DNA of 15,176 bases, taken from positions 1-15,176 of the forward strand of contig CADBRK010000101.1 in assembly GCA_902797065.1 (NCBI GenBank). Reading direction: 5' to 3'. Shown in pieces: positions 1 to 8,992 of this stretch. Both the position numbers and the translations under genes were made by a program. The first letter of the stretch is position 1. Every line of letters starts with the position of its first letter. This DNA is from an uncultured Ruminococcus sp. Its GTDB lineage: Bacteria > Bacillota > Clostridia > Oscillospirales > Acutalibacteraceae. A model generated the notes under the pieces. It had not been told where the DNA came from and did no database searches. It saw only the letters and a list, made by a program, of their open reading frames with translations.

Positions 1-3000
1 AGATAACAAAAAATGTATCGAACGGAGTTACACCTTTTCTTTCAGATATTTTCGTTGCATACCCCAAGACGCTTTATGAAGGTATGACCATAACAGCCTA
101 CGCAGAGGTGCACGGAACATATTTTGAGACAAGCGAAGAGGTACTGCTTGTAAACGATGACGTGGTTGTTAATCTTAACGAATACAGCTACATTGACATT
201 CCGGGATCACTTTACTATATCGGAATGACAACAAACGGAGTACATTCCGGCTTTATTGATTCTCATTGTGAGGACTGCGCTACTTACGGAGGATTCAACA
301 GCAGTCATATCAGCAATGGAAAAGGAACATACTATTCAACGCTGCGTTCGGGAATTCATTATCACCTTGATGAAAAGAGGGTGTTTGACCTTGAGGTTAT
401 GAATGATTTTCTTGATATCGATACTGTAGACGGTACTATCAGGCAGCTTGAAGATGACGAGTATAATTTTACTAAACTTGTGATACCGTCTTACAAAACT
501 GTCAGGAATCTGAACGGGTTTGCAGTCGATCCGTCGCTCAGCAGTATAGAGATATATTTACGCCATGCCGGTTCAGAGTTTGAAGATGAGCCTTTTACCG
601 TAACTTGTTTAGACGAGACATCACAGGAAATAGAGCTTCCGGATGACACTGTAGCTGTACGGATCTGGATCAGAAATGTTTCAGAAACATACAGGTATGT
701 AGATATTAAATCGTTCTTTGTACTGCATACCGATGCCGAAGATATTGATACTGCGGACGGAAGATTATTCAATAATATGTATCTGAATATCTGGGAACAC
801 AATACACATCAGTGGATTAACCCGGAGTATGATCATAATCCTTCGACATATACTTCCGAAAGAGAATATCAGCGTGACCTTGATACTTACGGACATACAT
901 TTGACCGTGAAGTCGGCATACTTCATATGCACGAGATCCCGAATGAATATTCTTCTTCAACAGCAATCGAAAAAACAGGTGAGCAGATCTACAACTATTT
1001 GTTTGAAGCAGCGTTTTCAGGCAGCTTTAAGATCTCGGAAGAAAACTATCTCGAAAAGTTTTCTATCTACTCTGTTTTACCGGAAGATATGTTTGTGCAG
1101 TCTTTCTACAGAAATCCCGATAATTTAATGGATTATGTCACCATCAAATCCACTTTTATTACATCTGCGTATACAAGGGAACGCTGTACCGCACAGATAA
1201 TCGACAATTTCAGAAATTCAGGAAGACAGTGCATTATTTTTACCTTTGATTTTACCGATGAGCCGGTAAAAACTCAAAGTATTACTATCGGACGGATACC
1301 TCTCATTTCGGAACAAGACCCTCTTTCTACTGCGGGGAACTCAAAATCTTTCACGCTGACTTCTCTTCTTAAGGTAGATCAGAAGGGATTCTGGTTTTCC
1401 AATGCGCGTGATAATCAACATTTTGAGTCGGACGTCTGGTACGATATAGACGACAATGGCTCGACCGACGAATATCTGTCACGCAGCAGTGCGACTGTTT
1501 CATTTTATAATGCTGTTGAAACAAGGCTTGATCTGAGTAAAATGGTAAAGTCAAGTCTTACTAATAACTATGTACGCGCGGAAACTGATGAAAATACGGG
1601 CGAGTACATAGAAAACACTATACCTGCGGTTTACTCAAACAGCGAGTATTCATACAGACTTTCTTTTATGGCAGGTGAAAAAATTGCAAACCACATAATT
1701 GTTGTTGACACGCTTGAAAACGGTCCGCATATGCAGTGGCAGGGAACATTCTCACGTGTTGATACGAGTTATGCGGTTCAAGTGTTTGGGGCTGCTCCTA
1801 CCGTGTATTACTCTTCGCAGGCTGTCGATCCGACAAAAAAGCCTGATTTCAGTAAAAACGGATGGACGACGTCTAAACCGCAAACCGTAAAATCTATTGC
1901 ATTTGATTTCGGAGAATCCATGCTTCCGGAGAGCAAGATGGCATATGTAGATATATATATGACATCACCCGCAAACCGCACCTCGGAACTTGATTATACT
2001 ATCACCGAGAACGGTTCATATGCCTTTTATGATTATTATAATGTGGAAACCAAGCAATACGAAGGCAGCGGCGACTCGGAGTCAAATCTTGTTCCTCTTG
2101 AAATAAGTCCGTCTATTGGCAGACTAAAACTAATCAAGAAAGATGAAATTAATTCGGCAAGGATCAAAGATACGGTATTTGCTTTGTATGAACAAACAGG
2201 TGCGCAGCCCGATCCGGAAAACGACAGACTCATTACCGATTCACTTACCACAAATGATTACGGCGTGGCGACGCTCAGGCTTGTTTACGGTGATTATTAT
2301 GTAAAAGAGGTAAAGGCTTCAAGCGGATATATTCCTGATGATTCGATTCATACTATTTCCATGAAGGCTGAACAGAGTGAGCAGACTTTTACGGTTGAGA
2401 TCACCAACAAGCGCAAACCGGGTCAGATCACCATAAATAAAATATCGGATCTTAATAAAGATTATTTTATCGGCGGAGCTGTTTTTGATCTCTATGACGC
2501 GGATGATAATCTTGTACTGCAGGATCTGACTACTAATGATGAAGGGGTATTGTTTATTGATAACCTGGAATGGGGCAAGTATAAGCTTATCGAAAAATCT
2601 TCTCCCGACGGTTTCATCATAAAGAATCCCGAAACAAATTTCGTGATAAATGCTTCAAATGATGCCGGACGAAGCAGTGCTCTCACCGTAATAAACGAAC
2701 AATGTCCGGCAGTAGCAGAGCTTGTCAAAAAGGAAGTGCTCGAAGACGGAACTACCGTTACGGACAAGGGTGTTGACGGCGCTGTATATAAGCTGTACTA
2801 TTATGCAAAGATCAACCCCGAAGACTCGGATTATGACGAATCTTTGTCTGACACAGATCAGATCAGAGAAGAATACGTAGGTACATATATGACCGATGAA
2901 AACGGAAAAATATATGTAGAGGATCTTATGTTCGGTGACTACTGCTTTATTGAATCTGTTGCTGCGTTGGGTTATGACAAAAATCCGGATAAGATCGAAT

Positions 3001-6000
3001 TTACAGTTGACGGAACTAACCTCAGACCCGACAACACTGTGTATGTAACCGTAAATACTACCGATAAACGAACAACAGGCAGAGTATGGCTCGAGAAAAA
3101 GGATGATAAAGGCTCGTATGTTGCTAATGCGGTATACGGCTTATTCCGAGAATCAGACGATGTTCCCGTTGATCATACCGGAACAGAATCGGATGTTACC
3201 TACAGAACCGATGCTGAAGGTACGATATTCATATCGGATTTGTATTGGGGGGACTATTACCTGAAAGAGATAAGAGCGCCCAAAGGATATGCGCTCGATC
3301 CTCAGAGTTATCATTTCTCTGTAAACAGAGAGAATGCCAAAACCATCCTGATGTACAATGTAACCGATGATCGTCTGAAAGGCAGCGTACAGCTGACAAA
3401 AGCGGATGCCGAACATCACGACAGGGTGCTTCAAGGCGCAGTCTATACGTTATATCATAACAACGGTTCCGTTTTTAAGGATGATCTCGTAACCGGAGAG
3501 GACGGCACGATTAAAGTAGATGACCTCGAATGGGGAACATATTACTTCCTGGAGAAGTCGCCGCCGCCCGGATATGGTCTGAGTGATGAAAAAATACGTT
3601 TCTCGGTTAATTATCTCACCGCAGGCAAGACTCAGACTGTCACGGCTTTTGACAAGGTAACCAAAGGCGAACTGACCGTAACAAAGAAAATCGCGCTTCG
3701 TGACATTGTTCTTGCGCACGGAGAACCATCGTTTATTTTTAAGCTTAACGGAACTAACGTATATGGTGAAGAATGCGAGTTCTATAAGCAGATAAATTTT
3801 GGCAGTGATTTTGTTAATTCGCTGATAGAGTCCAACTACAGCGAGGAGTATATTCAGATGTCCGTTGTGTTTACGGATTTAGGTGAGGGAACATGGACTG
3901 TATCCGAGCTGAAATCATTGAGATACTCGCTTTCATCGGCAGAATCTCTGACTGCGAACGGAACTTCAAACGGCGACGGTACTGTAACATTTGTTTTTAA
4001 TGATGAAAAAGGCTACAACGGAACTGCGCTGTTTACAAACGAAAAACAAACTCAGCATTCCACAAGTCATACCGGAAATGTTGTCAATATAGTAAAGCTC
4101 AAGGCAAAACCGACGGCTATCGTCGCACTGTGGGGCGAAGACAGAGACCCCGACGATAATGATATTCTTACCGACGTCACCGTTGACAGATCACGTCTTG
4201 ACCTATACGTGATATACGACGACGGTACTCAGGAACTAGTTGAAGATGATTCGGCATATCATCTCCATCGCCCGGGCGAACAGGAAGATGACGTCGAGTT
4301 TGACGAGAATACCCCCGACGGAGAATACACAGTAAATGTCACATATGATATTGACGGTGAAGAATTCACTGACAGCTTTGTTATAGAAGTAAAGCTTCCT
4401 CAGCCATTTACATGGAGTGTTCAGGAAGAACCCTTTACAGCGGAAGACGGTACACATTATGACGGTACTGCTGCAATTACAGGATACACCGGTAAATCAC
4501 CTGTGATTAATATTCCGTCAAGCGTTTATGGACTGCGTACATTGACAGATCGTGAAACAGGCAAGGCTGTTTATGAAGATAACGGAAAAACATATCTTGT
4601 AACATCGGTTATAGGCGAGGTTATTGACGATACTGTTTCTGACGGTAAAAAACAGTTCTATCCTATGTACGGAGGCGACAAAGCTACAACTGTAGTGTTC
4701 CCGGATTCTGTAACATCGATTACCGAGGGCGCGTTCTTCCACTGCAGTAATCTGGAAGGAAAACTTGTATTGCCGTCTAAACTTGTTACACTCGGAAGAT
4801 ATGCGTATGCCGAATGTAACGGATTTACGGAGTCACTTGAATTCCCCGAAACTCTGACATCAATAGAAGACGGCGTATTCCTTAACAGCACATCGTTTAC
4901 CGGTGATCTTCATCTTCCCGACGGAGTGAAAACAATCGGTCTCGGAGTATTCCAGAAGTGTACAGGTTTTAACGGTACTCTCCATTTGCCTGCTAATCTG
5001 GAAGTGCTGGGCGATTACGCTTTTAATAAGTGCGAAAATCTGACAGGCGATCTGATAATCCCTGATTCGGTCAGAGTAATGGGAAGAACAGTATTCCAAA
5101 GATGCAGCTCGTTGGACGGTGTGCTTGTATTATCTTCCAATCTGACAAGTATTGAACCATATACTTTTAGCAACTGTACATCGTTAACCGGAGATCTAAG
5201 TATACCTTCGGGTGTAACTGTTATAAAAGATTATGCTTTTAATGGATGCGCTGCACTTAACGGAAAGCTTGAGCTGCCCGATACGCTGACTATAATAGGC
5301 AAGGGAGCATTCTATAATTGTTCCTCGCTTTCGGGTGACCTGGTTCTTCCATCGGGTCTGACAGAGATAACCGAGTTCGCATTCTATGGATGTTCCGGAT
5401 TAACAGGAGACTTAATCATTCCTGCAGGGTTAACAGAGATCAAACAATCTGTTTTCGATAATTGCTCTTCACTGGATGGTGTACTGGTGATTCCCGAGAC
5501 TATAACCAAGATCGGCAATCGGGCATTTTGTTATTGTTCTTCATTACATGGTAATCTGATTATTCCGGATAGCGTTACCGAGATTGAATATGCTTGCTTT
5601 GGTAACTGTAGTTCTTTAGAGGGTTACCTCCATATTTCTAATCAAGTCGAAAATATCCCGGCTTTCTGTTTCAGCGGATGCCGAAGTCTGACAGGTGGAA
5701 TTACTATTCCGGACAGTGTTAAAACTATTGGAGAAAATGCTTTTCAGGGCGATGTCAGCTTTAACGGCGAGCTGATTATGTCAAAAAATATAGAGAGACT
5801 GGAAAATCGTGCGTTCTGGAAAATCAGCAGCGTAACAGGTATAGTTATACTGCCGCCTTCTCTGCAATATATGGGCGAGATTGTATTTTGTTATGACAAT
5901 AATATCTCGGCTATCTATTATCCGACAACCGCAGAGTTGGATGCAAGTGCATTTTCTTACTACAACGGCAGTAAGATCGCATATACTCCCGGAGTGGACG

Positions 6001-6008
6001 ATCCGTAA
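1..6008 (+). CDS. Large multidomain surface protein (SpaA/CnaB-like domains plus BspA-type leucine-rich repeats), 5' partial
   Basis: The frame is open to the left edge (first full codon at 3), so the N-terminus and any signal peptide lie outside. The ATG at 84 is internal and has no ribosome binding site. 2001 codons are visible. Numbering from the ATG at 84: residues 1-678 are an unassigned beta-rich region with a C-x-x-C at about 63-66. Five SpaA/CnaB-like domains begin near 679, 780, 876, 999 and 1100; each has a first-strand Lys and a conserved Glu in a GxYxxxE turn. A sixth, pilin-like (DUF7601-type) domain spans about 1195-1325 and an Ig-like domain about 1333-1438. Seventeen 24-residue LRR_5/BspA repeats cover 1537-1944, with a partial eighteenth. 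Such domains normally act in adhesion outside the cell, and SpaA/CnaB domains often carry Lys-Asn or Lys-Asp isopeptide bonds. No LPXTG motif, terminal hydrophobic segment or dockerin is visible at the C-terminus (GVDDP), so cell attachment is unknown. The ligand is unknown. Confidence 0.9.
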   Translation, partial: ITKNVSNGVTPFLSDIFVAYPKTLYEGMTITAYAEVHGTYFETSEEVLLVNDDVVVNLNEYSYIDIPGSLYYIGMTTNGVHSGFIDSHCEDCATYGGFNSSHISNGKGTYYSTLRSGIHYHLDEKRVFDLEVMNDFLDIDTVDGTIRQLEDDEYNFTKLVIPSYKTVRNLNGFAVDPSLSSIEIYLRHAGSEFEDEPFTVTCLDETSQEIELPDDTVAVRIWIRNVSETYRYVDIKSFFVLHTDAEDIDTADGRLFNNMYLNIWEHNTHQWINPEYDHNPSTYTSEREYQRDLDTYGHTFDREVGILHMHEIPNEYSSSTAIEKTGEQIYNYLFEAAFSGSFKISEENYLEKFSIYSVLPEDMFVQSFYRNPDNLMDYVTIKSTFITSAYTRERCTAQIIDNFRNSGRQCIIFTFDFTDEPVKTQSITIGRIPLISEQDPLSTAGNSKSFTLTSLLKVDQKGFWFSNARDNQHFESDVWYDIDDNGSTDEYLSRSSATVSFYNAVETRLDLSKMVKSSLTNNYVRAETDENTGEYIENTIPAVYSNSEYSYRLSFMAGEKIANHIIVVDTLENGPHMQWQGTFSRVDTSYAVQVFGAAPTVYYSSQAVDPTKKPDFSKNGWTTSKPQTVKSIAFDFGESMLPESKMAYVDIYMTSPANRTSELDYTITENGSYAFYDYYNVETKQYEGSGDSESNLVPLEISPSIGRLKLIKKDEINSARIKDTVFALYEQTGAQPDPENDRLITDSLTTNDYGVATLRLVYGDYYVKEVKASSGYIPDDSIHTISMKAEQSEQTFTVEITNKRKPGQITINKISDLNKDYFIGGAVFDLYDADDNLVLQDLTTNDEGVLFIDNLEWGKYKLIEKSSPDGFIIKNPETNFVINASNDAGRSSALTVINEQCPAVAELVKKEVLEDGTTVTDKGVDGAVYKLYYYAKINPEDSDYDESLSDTDQIREEYVGTYMTDENGKIYVEDLMFGDYCFIESVAALGYDKNPDKIEFTVDGTNLRPDNTVYVTVNTTDKRTTGRVWLEKKDDKGSYVANAVYGLFRESDDVPVDHTGTESDVTYRTDAEGTIFISDLYWGDYYLKEIRAPKGYALDPQSYHFSVNRENAKTILMYNVTDDRLKGSVQLTKADAEHHDRVLQGAVYTLYHNNGSVFKDDLVTGEDGTIKVDDLEWGTYYFLEKSPPPGYGLSDEKIRFSVNYLTAGKTQTVTAFDKVTKGELTVTKKIALRDIVLAHGEPSFIFKLNGTNVYGEECEFYKQINFGSDFVNSLIESNYSEEYIQMSVVFTDLGEGTWTVSELKSLRYSLSSAESLTANGTSNGDGTVTFVFNDEKGYNGTALFTNEKQTQHSTSHTGNVVNIVKLKAKPTAIVALWGEDRDPDDNDILTDVTVDRSRLDLYVIYDDGTQELVEDDSAYHLHRPGEQEDDVEFDENTPDGEYTVNVTYDIDGEEFTDSFVIEVKLPQPFTWSVQEEPFTAEDGTHYDGTAAITGYTGKSPVINIPSSVYGLRTLTDRETGKAVYEDNGKTYLVTSVIGEVIDDTVSDGKKQFYPMYGGDKATTVVFPDSVTSITEGAFFHCSNLEGKLVLPSKLVTLGRYAYAECNGFTESLEFPETLTSIEDGVFLNSTSFTGDLHLPDGVKTIGLGVFQKCTGFNGTLHLPANLEVLGDYAFNKCENLTGDLIIPDSVRVMGRTVFQRCSSLDGVLVLSSNLTSIEPYTFSNCTSLTGDLSIPSGVTVIKDYAFNGCAALNGKLELPDTLTIIGKGAFYNCSSLSGDLVLPSGLTEITEFAFYGCSGLTGDLIIPAGLTEIKQSVFDNCSSLDGVLVIPETITKIGNRAFCYCSSLHGNLIIPDSVTEIEYACFGNCSSLEGYLHISNQVENIPAFCFSGCRSLTGGITIPDSVKTIGENAFQGDVSFNGELIMSKNIERLENRAFWKISSVTGIVILPPSLQYMGEIVFCYDNNISAIYYPTTAELDASAFSYYNGSKIAYTPGVDDP
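4692..5915 (+). repeat. 17 tandem 72-bp units encoding 24-residue BspA-type leucine-rich repeats
   Basis: Each unit has the pattern L-x-(I/L/F)-P near the start, a hydrophobic pair in the middle (V/L-T-x-I), an A/V-F pair near residue 14-15, a Cys near residue 18 and a closing S-L-T-G-(D/N/K). All 17 units are exactly 24 residues with no insertion or deletion. They are diverged at nucleotide level, so this is an old, length-constrained array and not a fresh expansion. A partial eighteenth unit follows from 5916. The conserved Cys is lost in unit 3 and again in units 15-17, towards the C-terminal cap. Confidence 0.88.
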
Positions 6009-6140
6009 TTAATCATATTGATAACCTCCAATGATCTTTTTTGATTCGGAGGTAATGCGGTTTATGAAATGCTCGTCACCGCTTATGGTCTTTATTTTCC
6101 CGAAGGTATCGGGAGAGGTTTCTGTTATTGTCATTCTCAT
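6009..6140 (-). CDS. Possible small hypothetical protein (41-43 residues)
   Basis: A minus-strand frame runs from an ATG at 6140 (or a second ATG at 6134) to a TAA at 6009-6011, with an in-frame stop upstream at 6159-6161. A GGAG lies about 8 nt before the second ATG, which would give a 41-residue product beginning MTITETSPDTFGKIK. It is rich in charged and polar residues and has no membrane segment. It resembles no family I recognise. It sits directly against the stop of the convergent surface-protein gene and downstream of the ABC permease stem-loop. It could be a real small protein, the remnant of a larger gene, or chance. Confidence 0.3.
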   Translation of the reverse strand: MRMTITETSPDTFGKIKTISGDEHFINRITSESKKIIGGYQYD

Positions 6141-6188
6141 TTCTCCGTTCGTTATTGATTAGTCACACTTAACCAGTGATCTTTTTAT

Positions 6189-6216
6189 TCGCTCCCAAGC
6201 ATCAGCCCGGGAGCGA
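6189..6216. terminator. Stem-loop between convergent genes, probable (bidirectional) terminator
   Basis: CGCTCCC (6190-6196) pairs with GGGAGCG (6209-6215) across a 12-nt loop, with one extra T-A pair outside. It starts 8 nt past the stop of the ABC permease gene (minus) and follows the surface-protein gene (plus) by about 180 nt. The tract after the stem is A/T-rich on both strands (ATATTATATT on plus, AATAAAAAG on minus), but neither is a clean U-run. The terminator role is therefore inferred mainly from position. Confidence 0.5.
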
Positions 6217-6223
6217 TATTATA

Positions 6224-8980
6224 TTACTCCACATTCTTAAGCGCAAGCGTTTTCGGTACGCGCTTCACTCTGATAAAGTCTATCACGGCAATTATGACAT
6301 ACGCCGCGAAGACGAGTACAAATTCCTTTACAAAACCGCTCGGCTGCATTACGAACGCGAACCACCCTCCGAGCGACATCATCATGATCTTCCAGAAGAA
6401 CGCCATTGTCAGGTAGCCCACAAATATCGCCGCAAGCTCCGAAAAGAGCACAACGATACCCGTCGTGATGAGGTAAAGCGACGCTATCTCGCCGTCGGTG
6501 TAACCGAGTATCTTCGTCATTGCGATAGATACTTCATTCTTTTCGATTATGATCTTCGTCAGCAGGTAAATTATAATACCCGCAACGATCACGCAGACGT
6601 ACTGGAAATAGAGCATATAGCTGCCCATCGAGTGGTCGAGCTGGCGTGCGAGCTTCGTTATGTCGTCGCTCGTAATGCGCTTCGCGATGTATTTCTCGTC
6701 TATGTCGGTTATAGTCTCGTTCGACATATAGCCGCTGAAATCGCCCTCGTCACGCTCGAACACCTCATTGAACATATCGTTCGGCATAAACACGGCAACG
6801 CCCGCCGAGTAATCGTAAACGCCGTACACGCTCCATGTGTAGCTTTTGTTTTTGTATTTTTCCGAAAGAGTGATCGTGTCGCCCTCGTGAACGCCGAATT
6901 TTTCGCTGTACGCTTCGGAGATGTAAACATTAGATGAGTCCGTATCGTCGTAAAGCGCGTTATCGAGAGTTATGTATTTGCTGCCCTTGTCAACTCCGTA
7001 AATGCTCACTTCCTCCGTTACCGAGTTTGTTTTCAGTTCGAGCGAGTTTATCGAGAATTTTTCGGCATCCTTAATACTTGTTGTTATCTCGTTTCCGTCG
7101 CCGTCCTTTGTATCGGAAAGCAAGATCTGTTCGTCCGCGAACATCATGTTTTTGACGTTATCCTGATAATATTTCAGCGTTGACGGCATACCGACCGCCA
7201 TTGAAAGCAGCAGGATTATAAAGCAAATGCCGATAAACAGCATGAAGTAATTCGGGATATTCTGTATAAACACGCGCAGACGGAAGCGTTTGAGAAAACT
7301 CCAGCGCGGCAGTCTGACTGACTTTTTGCGTTTCACTCGTTTTAAGTCACGCCGTAAAAAACGCAGCGGCGGCAGCTTAAGTGTTCTTGTTATGATAACA
7401 AGATTTATCACGAACATCAGCACTATCGGAACGACCGTCGTTCTGACAAACGCATCTTCCGTCCAGAGCGTTTTATATGTCGGCAGGCTGTAGCTGTTGT
7501 AGTACATATTTACGACAACATTTTTGAACACGGTGTAGCCAAGGATATTTCCGACTATCGCGGAAATTATCATAACGATCATAGGTGAGCTCATGTAGTA
7601 GCGCACAAGCTCGCCCTTCGTGTAGCCGAGAGAGCGCAGCGTGCCGATAACGGCAGATTCCTTTTCAAGTGACGAGCTGATCGTCACCGCGAAAACGAAC
7701 GCAAGCACCGCCGTCAGAATATAGAGCAGAACACCGCCCATAGCTTTATCCGAACCGAAATCCTCGGCAGCGAAGGTTATGGCGTGGTTTGCGTAAGCGG
7801 GTACGAAATCCTTTATTTCGGGTTCACCCTCGGCAACTGCCGTCTGAGTTATCAGCGCTTTGAGAAAATTGTCGGAGTACGTTTTTTCCTCGTATTCATC
7901 CTTCGGCTTATCAATATAAGTGAAAGCGTATTTATAATTGATATTTCCCTCGATACGTTCAAATCCCTCGTCCGTTGTCATACCTATGTCAAATGTCAGT
8001 GCGTCGAACATCGTATCGCTGTTATTCTCGTAAAGCGCAGAGTAATCAACGAACGCCGCAAGCCCGCATACCTCGAACTCGTCAGACCCGACCGAGAGAG
8101 TATCGCCGACCTTGATATCGGCGTTGTCGGCGTGCATTCTGTCAATTATTATCTCGTTAGCGTTTTCGGGCGCGTGACCCTCGTGAATGTCGTATAGATC
8201 AACGTCTCTCCGCTCGCTAAAAACGCGGATTCTTCCGGTGCTTCTATCCCCTACGCTCTCATCGTCCTCTCGGCAGAAAAGCGGGTACAGCTTTATCTGA
8301 ACAGGAGTAAAGCTTTCGTCGTCAAGCTCATATTTGTCTGATATTTCCTCGTACTTGTCGTCGATCTCTTTATCTATTTCCTCGTGTACTTCATCAGTCA
8401 CATCGGCGAGTTTTTCCTTGTACTCGTCGGAGTTCTTCGCTTCATCGAAAGCCTTGGTCACAGCGTCATCGTAAATACTTTCCATTGCGGCACTGTACGC
8501 ATCGTCTATTGCTTTTTGACGGACATCGTCGGGCACGCTGCCGCCGTACATAGCCGCCGCGGGCGCAAGCTGTTTATCCACCTCGGCTTCCACATTGGCG
8601 CGTATAGCCGTCTTGACCTGCTCCTCGACCTGTTTATGAACAGCTTCGTCAAAACTCTCCTTTATCTCAGGCTCCGCTTCGTCATAGGCGCGCTTTTTGA
8701 ATACCGATACAACGTCGGCTTTCTCGCCCGATTCTATTGCCCTTACAGCAGCTTCATCGAGTGTTTCGGACAGTTCGAAATTGCCGTCCTCAAGTTTCAA
8801 AAGCGTTTTGTTTTCCTCAAACGTAGTCAGCATACTGTTGTTTGCGACGTACATTCCCGAAACAAAGCCGACCGTTACAACGAGCATAAGAAATATCATT
8901 ATGTACCGCTTGCGGTCACGGACGATGTCCTTCCACAGCCGCTTATTAAGAGGGTTGCGCGGTCTTTTACCGTAATTCAT
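6224..8980 (-). CDS. ABC transporter permease, FtsX/MacB type, 918 aa
   Basis: This is the membrane subunit of an exporter or mechanotransmission-type ABC system, partner of the ATPase just upstream. Two FtsX-like halves are visible. In the first, TM1 lies near residues 25-47, followed by a large extracellular part and three more membrane segments around a conserved S-x-E-x-E-x-A-x-I-x-x-L-R-S-L-G-Y-T region. The second half repeats this layout from the YFMLFIGICFIILLLSMAVG segment to the C-terminus, with a matching K-I-L-G-Y-T-D-G motif, giving eight predicted membrane segments. Between TM1 and the first periplasmic-type core is an acidic, strongly helical stretch (about residues 95-225) that looks like coiled coil. 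The ATG at 8980 is preceded by GGGGG with 7-nt spacing, and the gene starts 12 nt after the ATPase stop. Family members export peptides or lipoproteins or handle antimicrobial peptides; the substrate here is unknown. Confidence 0.9.
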   Translation of the reverse strand: MNYGKRPRNPLNKRLWKDIVRDRKRYIMIFLMLVVTVGFVSGMYVANNSMLTTFEENKTLLKLEDGNFELSETLDEAAVRAIESGEKADVVSVFKKRAYDEAEPEIKESFDEAVHKQVEEQVKTAIRANVEAEVDKQLAPAAAMYGGSVPDDVRQKAIDDAYSAAMESIYDDAVTKAFDEAKNSDEYKEKLADVTDEVHEEIDKEIDDKYEEISDKYELDDESFTPVQIKLYPLFCREDDESVGDRSTGRIRVFSERRDVDLYDIHEGHAPENANEIIIDRMHADNADIKVGDTLSVGSDEFEVCGLAAFVDYSALYENNSDTMFDALTFDIGMTTDEGFERIEGNINYKYAFTYIDKPKDEYEEKTYSDNFLKALITQTAVAEGEPEIKDFVPAYANHAITFAAEDFGSDKAMGGVLLYILTAVLAFVFAVTISSSLEKESAVIGTLRSLGYTKGELVRYYMSSPMIVMIISAIVGNILGYTVFKNVVVNMYYNSYSLPTYKTLWTEDAFVRTTVVPIVLMFVINLVIITRTLKLPPLRFLRRDLKRVKRKKSVRLPRWSFLKRFRLRVFIQNIPNYFMLFIGICFIILLLSMAVGMPSTLKYYQDNVKNMMFADEQILLSDTKDGDGNEITTSIKDAEKFSINSLELKTNSVTEEVSIYGVDKGSKYITLDNALYDDTDSSNVYISEAYSEKFGVHEGDTITLSEKYKNKSYTWSVYGVYDYSAGVAVFMPNDMFNEVFERDEGDFSGYMSNETITDIDEKYIAKRITSDDITKLARQLDHSMGSYMLYFQYVCVIVAGIIIYLLTKIIIEKNEVSIAMTKILGYTDGEIASLYLITTGIVVLFSELAAIFVGYLTMAFFWKIMMMSLGGWFAFVMQPSGFVKEFVLVFAAYVIIAVIDFIRVKRVPKTLALKNVE

Positions 8981-8992
8981 ACAAGTGCCCCC

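Noticed and set aside
84..86. ATG at 84 as the start of the surface protein
   Set aside because: No ribosome binding site precedes it and the frame is open to the window edge.
4692..5915. Exact DNA tandem repeat or CRISPR-like array
   Set aside because: Periodicity is 72 bp but the copies are diverged at DNA level and encode protein repeats.
6024..6053. ACCTCC/GGAGGT inverted repeat as terminator of the surface-protein gene
   Set aside because: The stem is only 6 bp around an 18-nt loop and no U-run follows; the T-run is inside the loop.
6176..6937. 253-codon plus-strand frame opposite the permease C-terminus
   Set aside because: Composition is extreme in His, Arg and Tyr, typical of an antisense shadow of membrane-protein codons.
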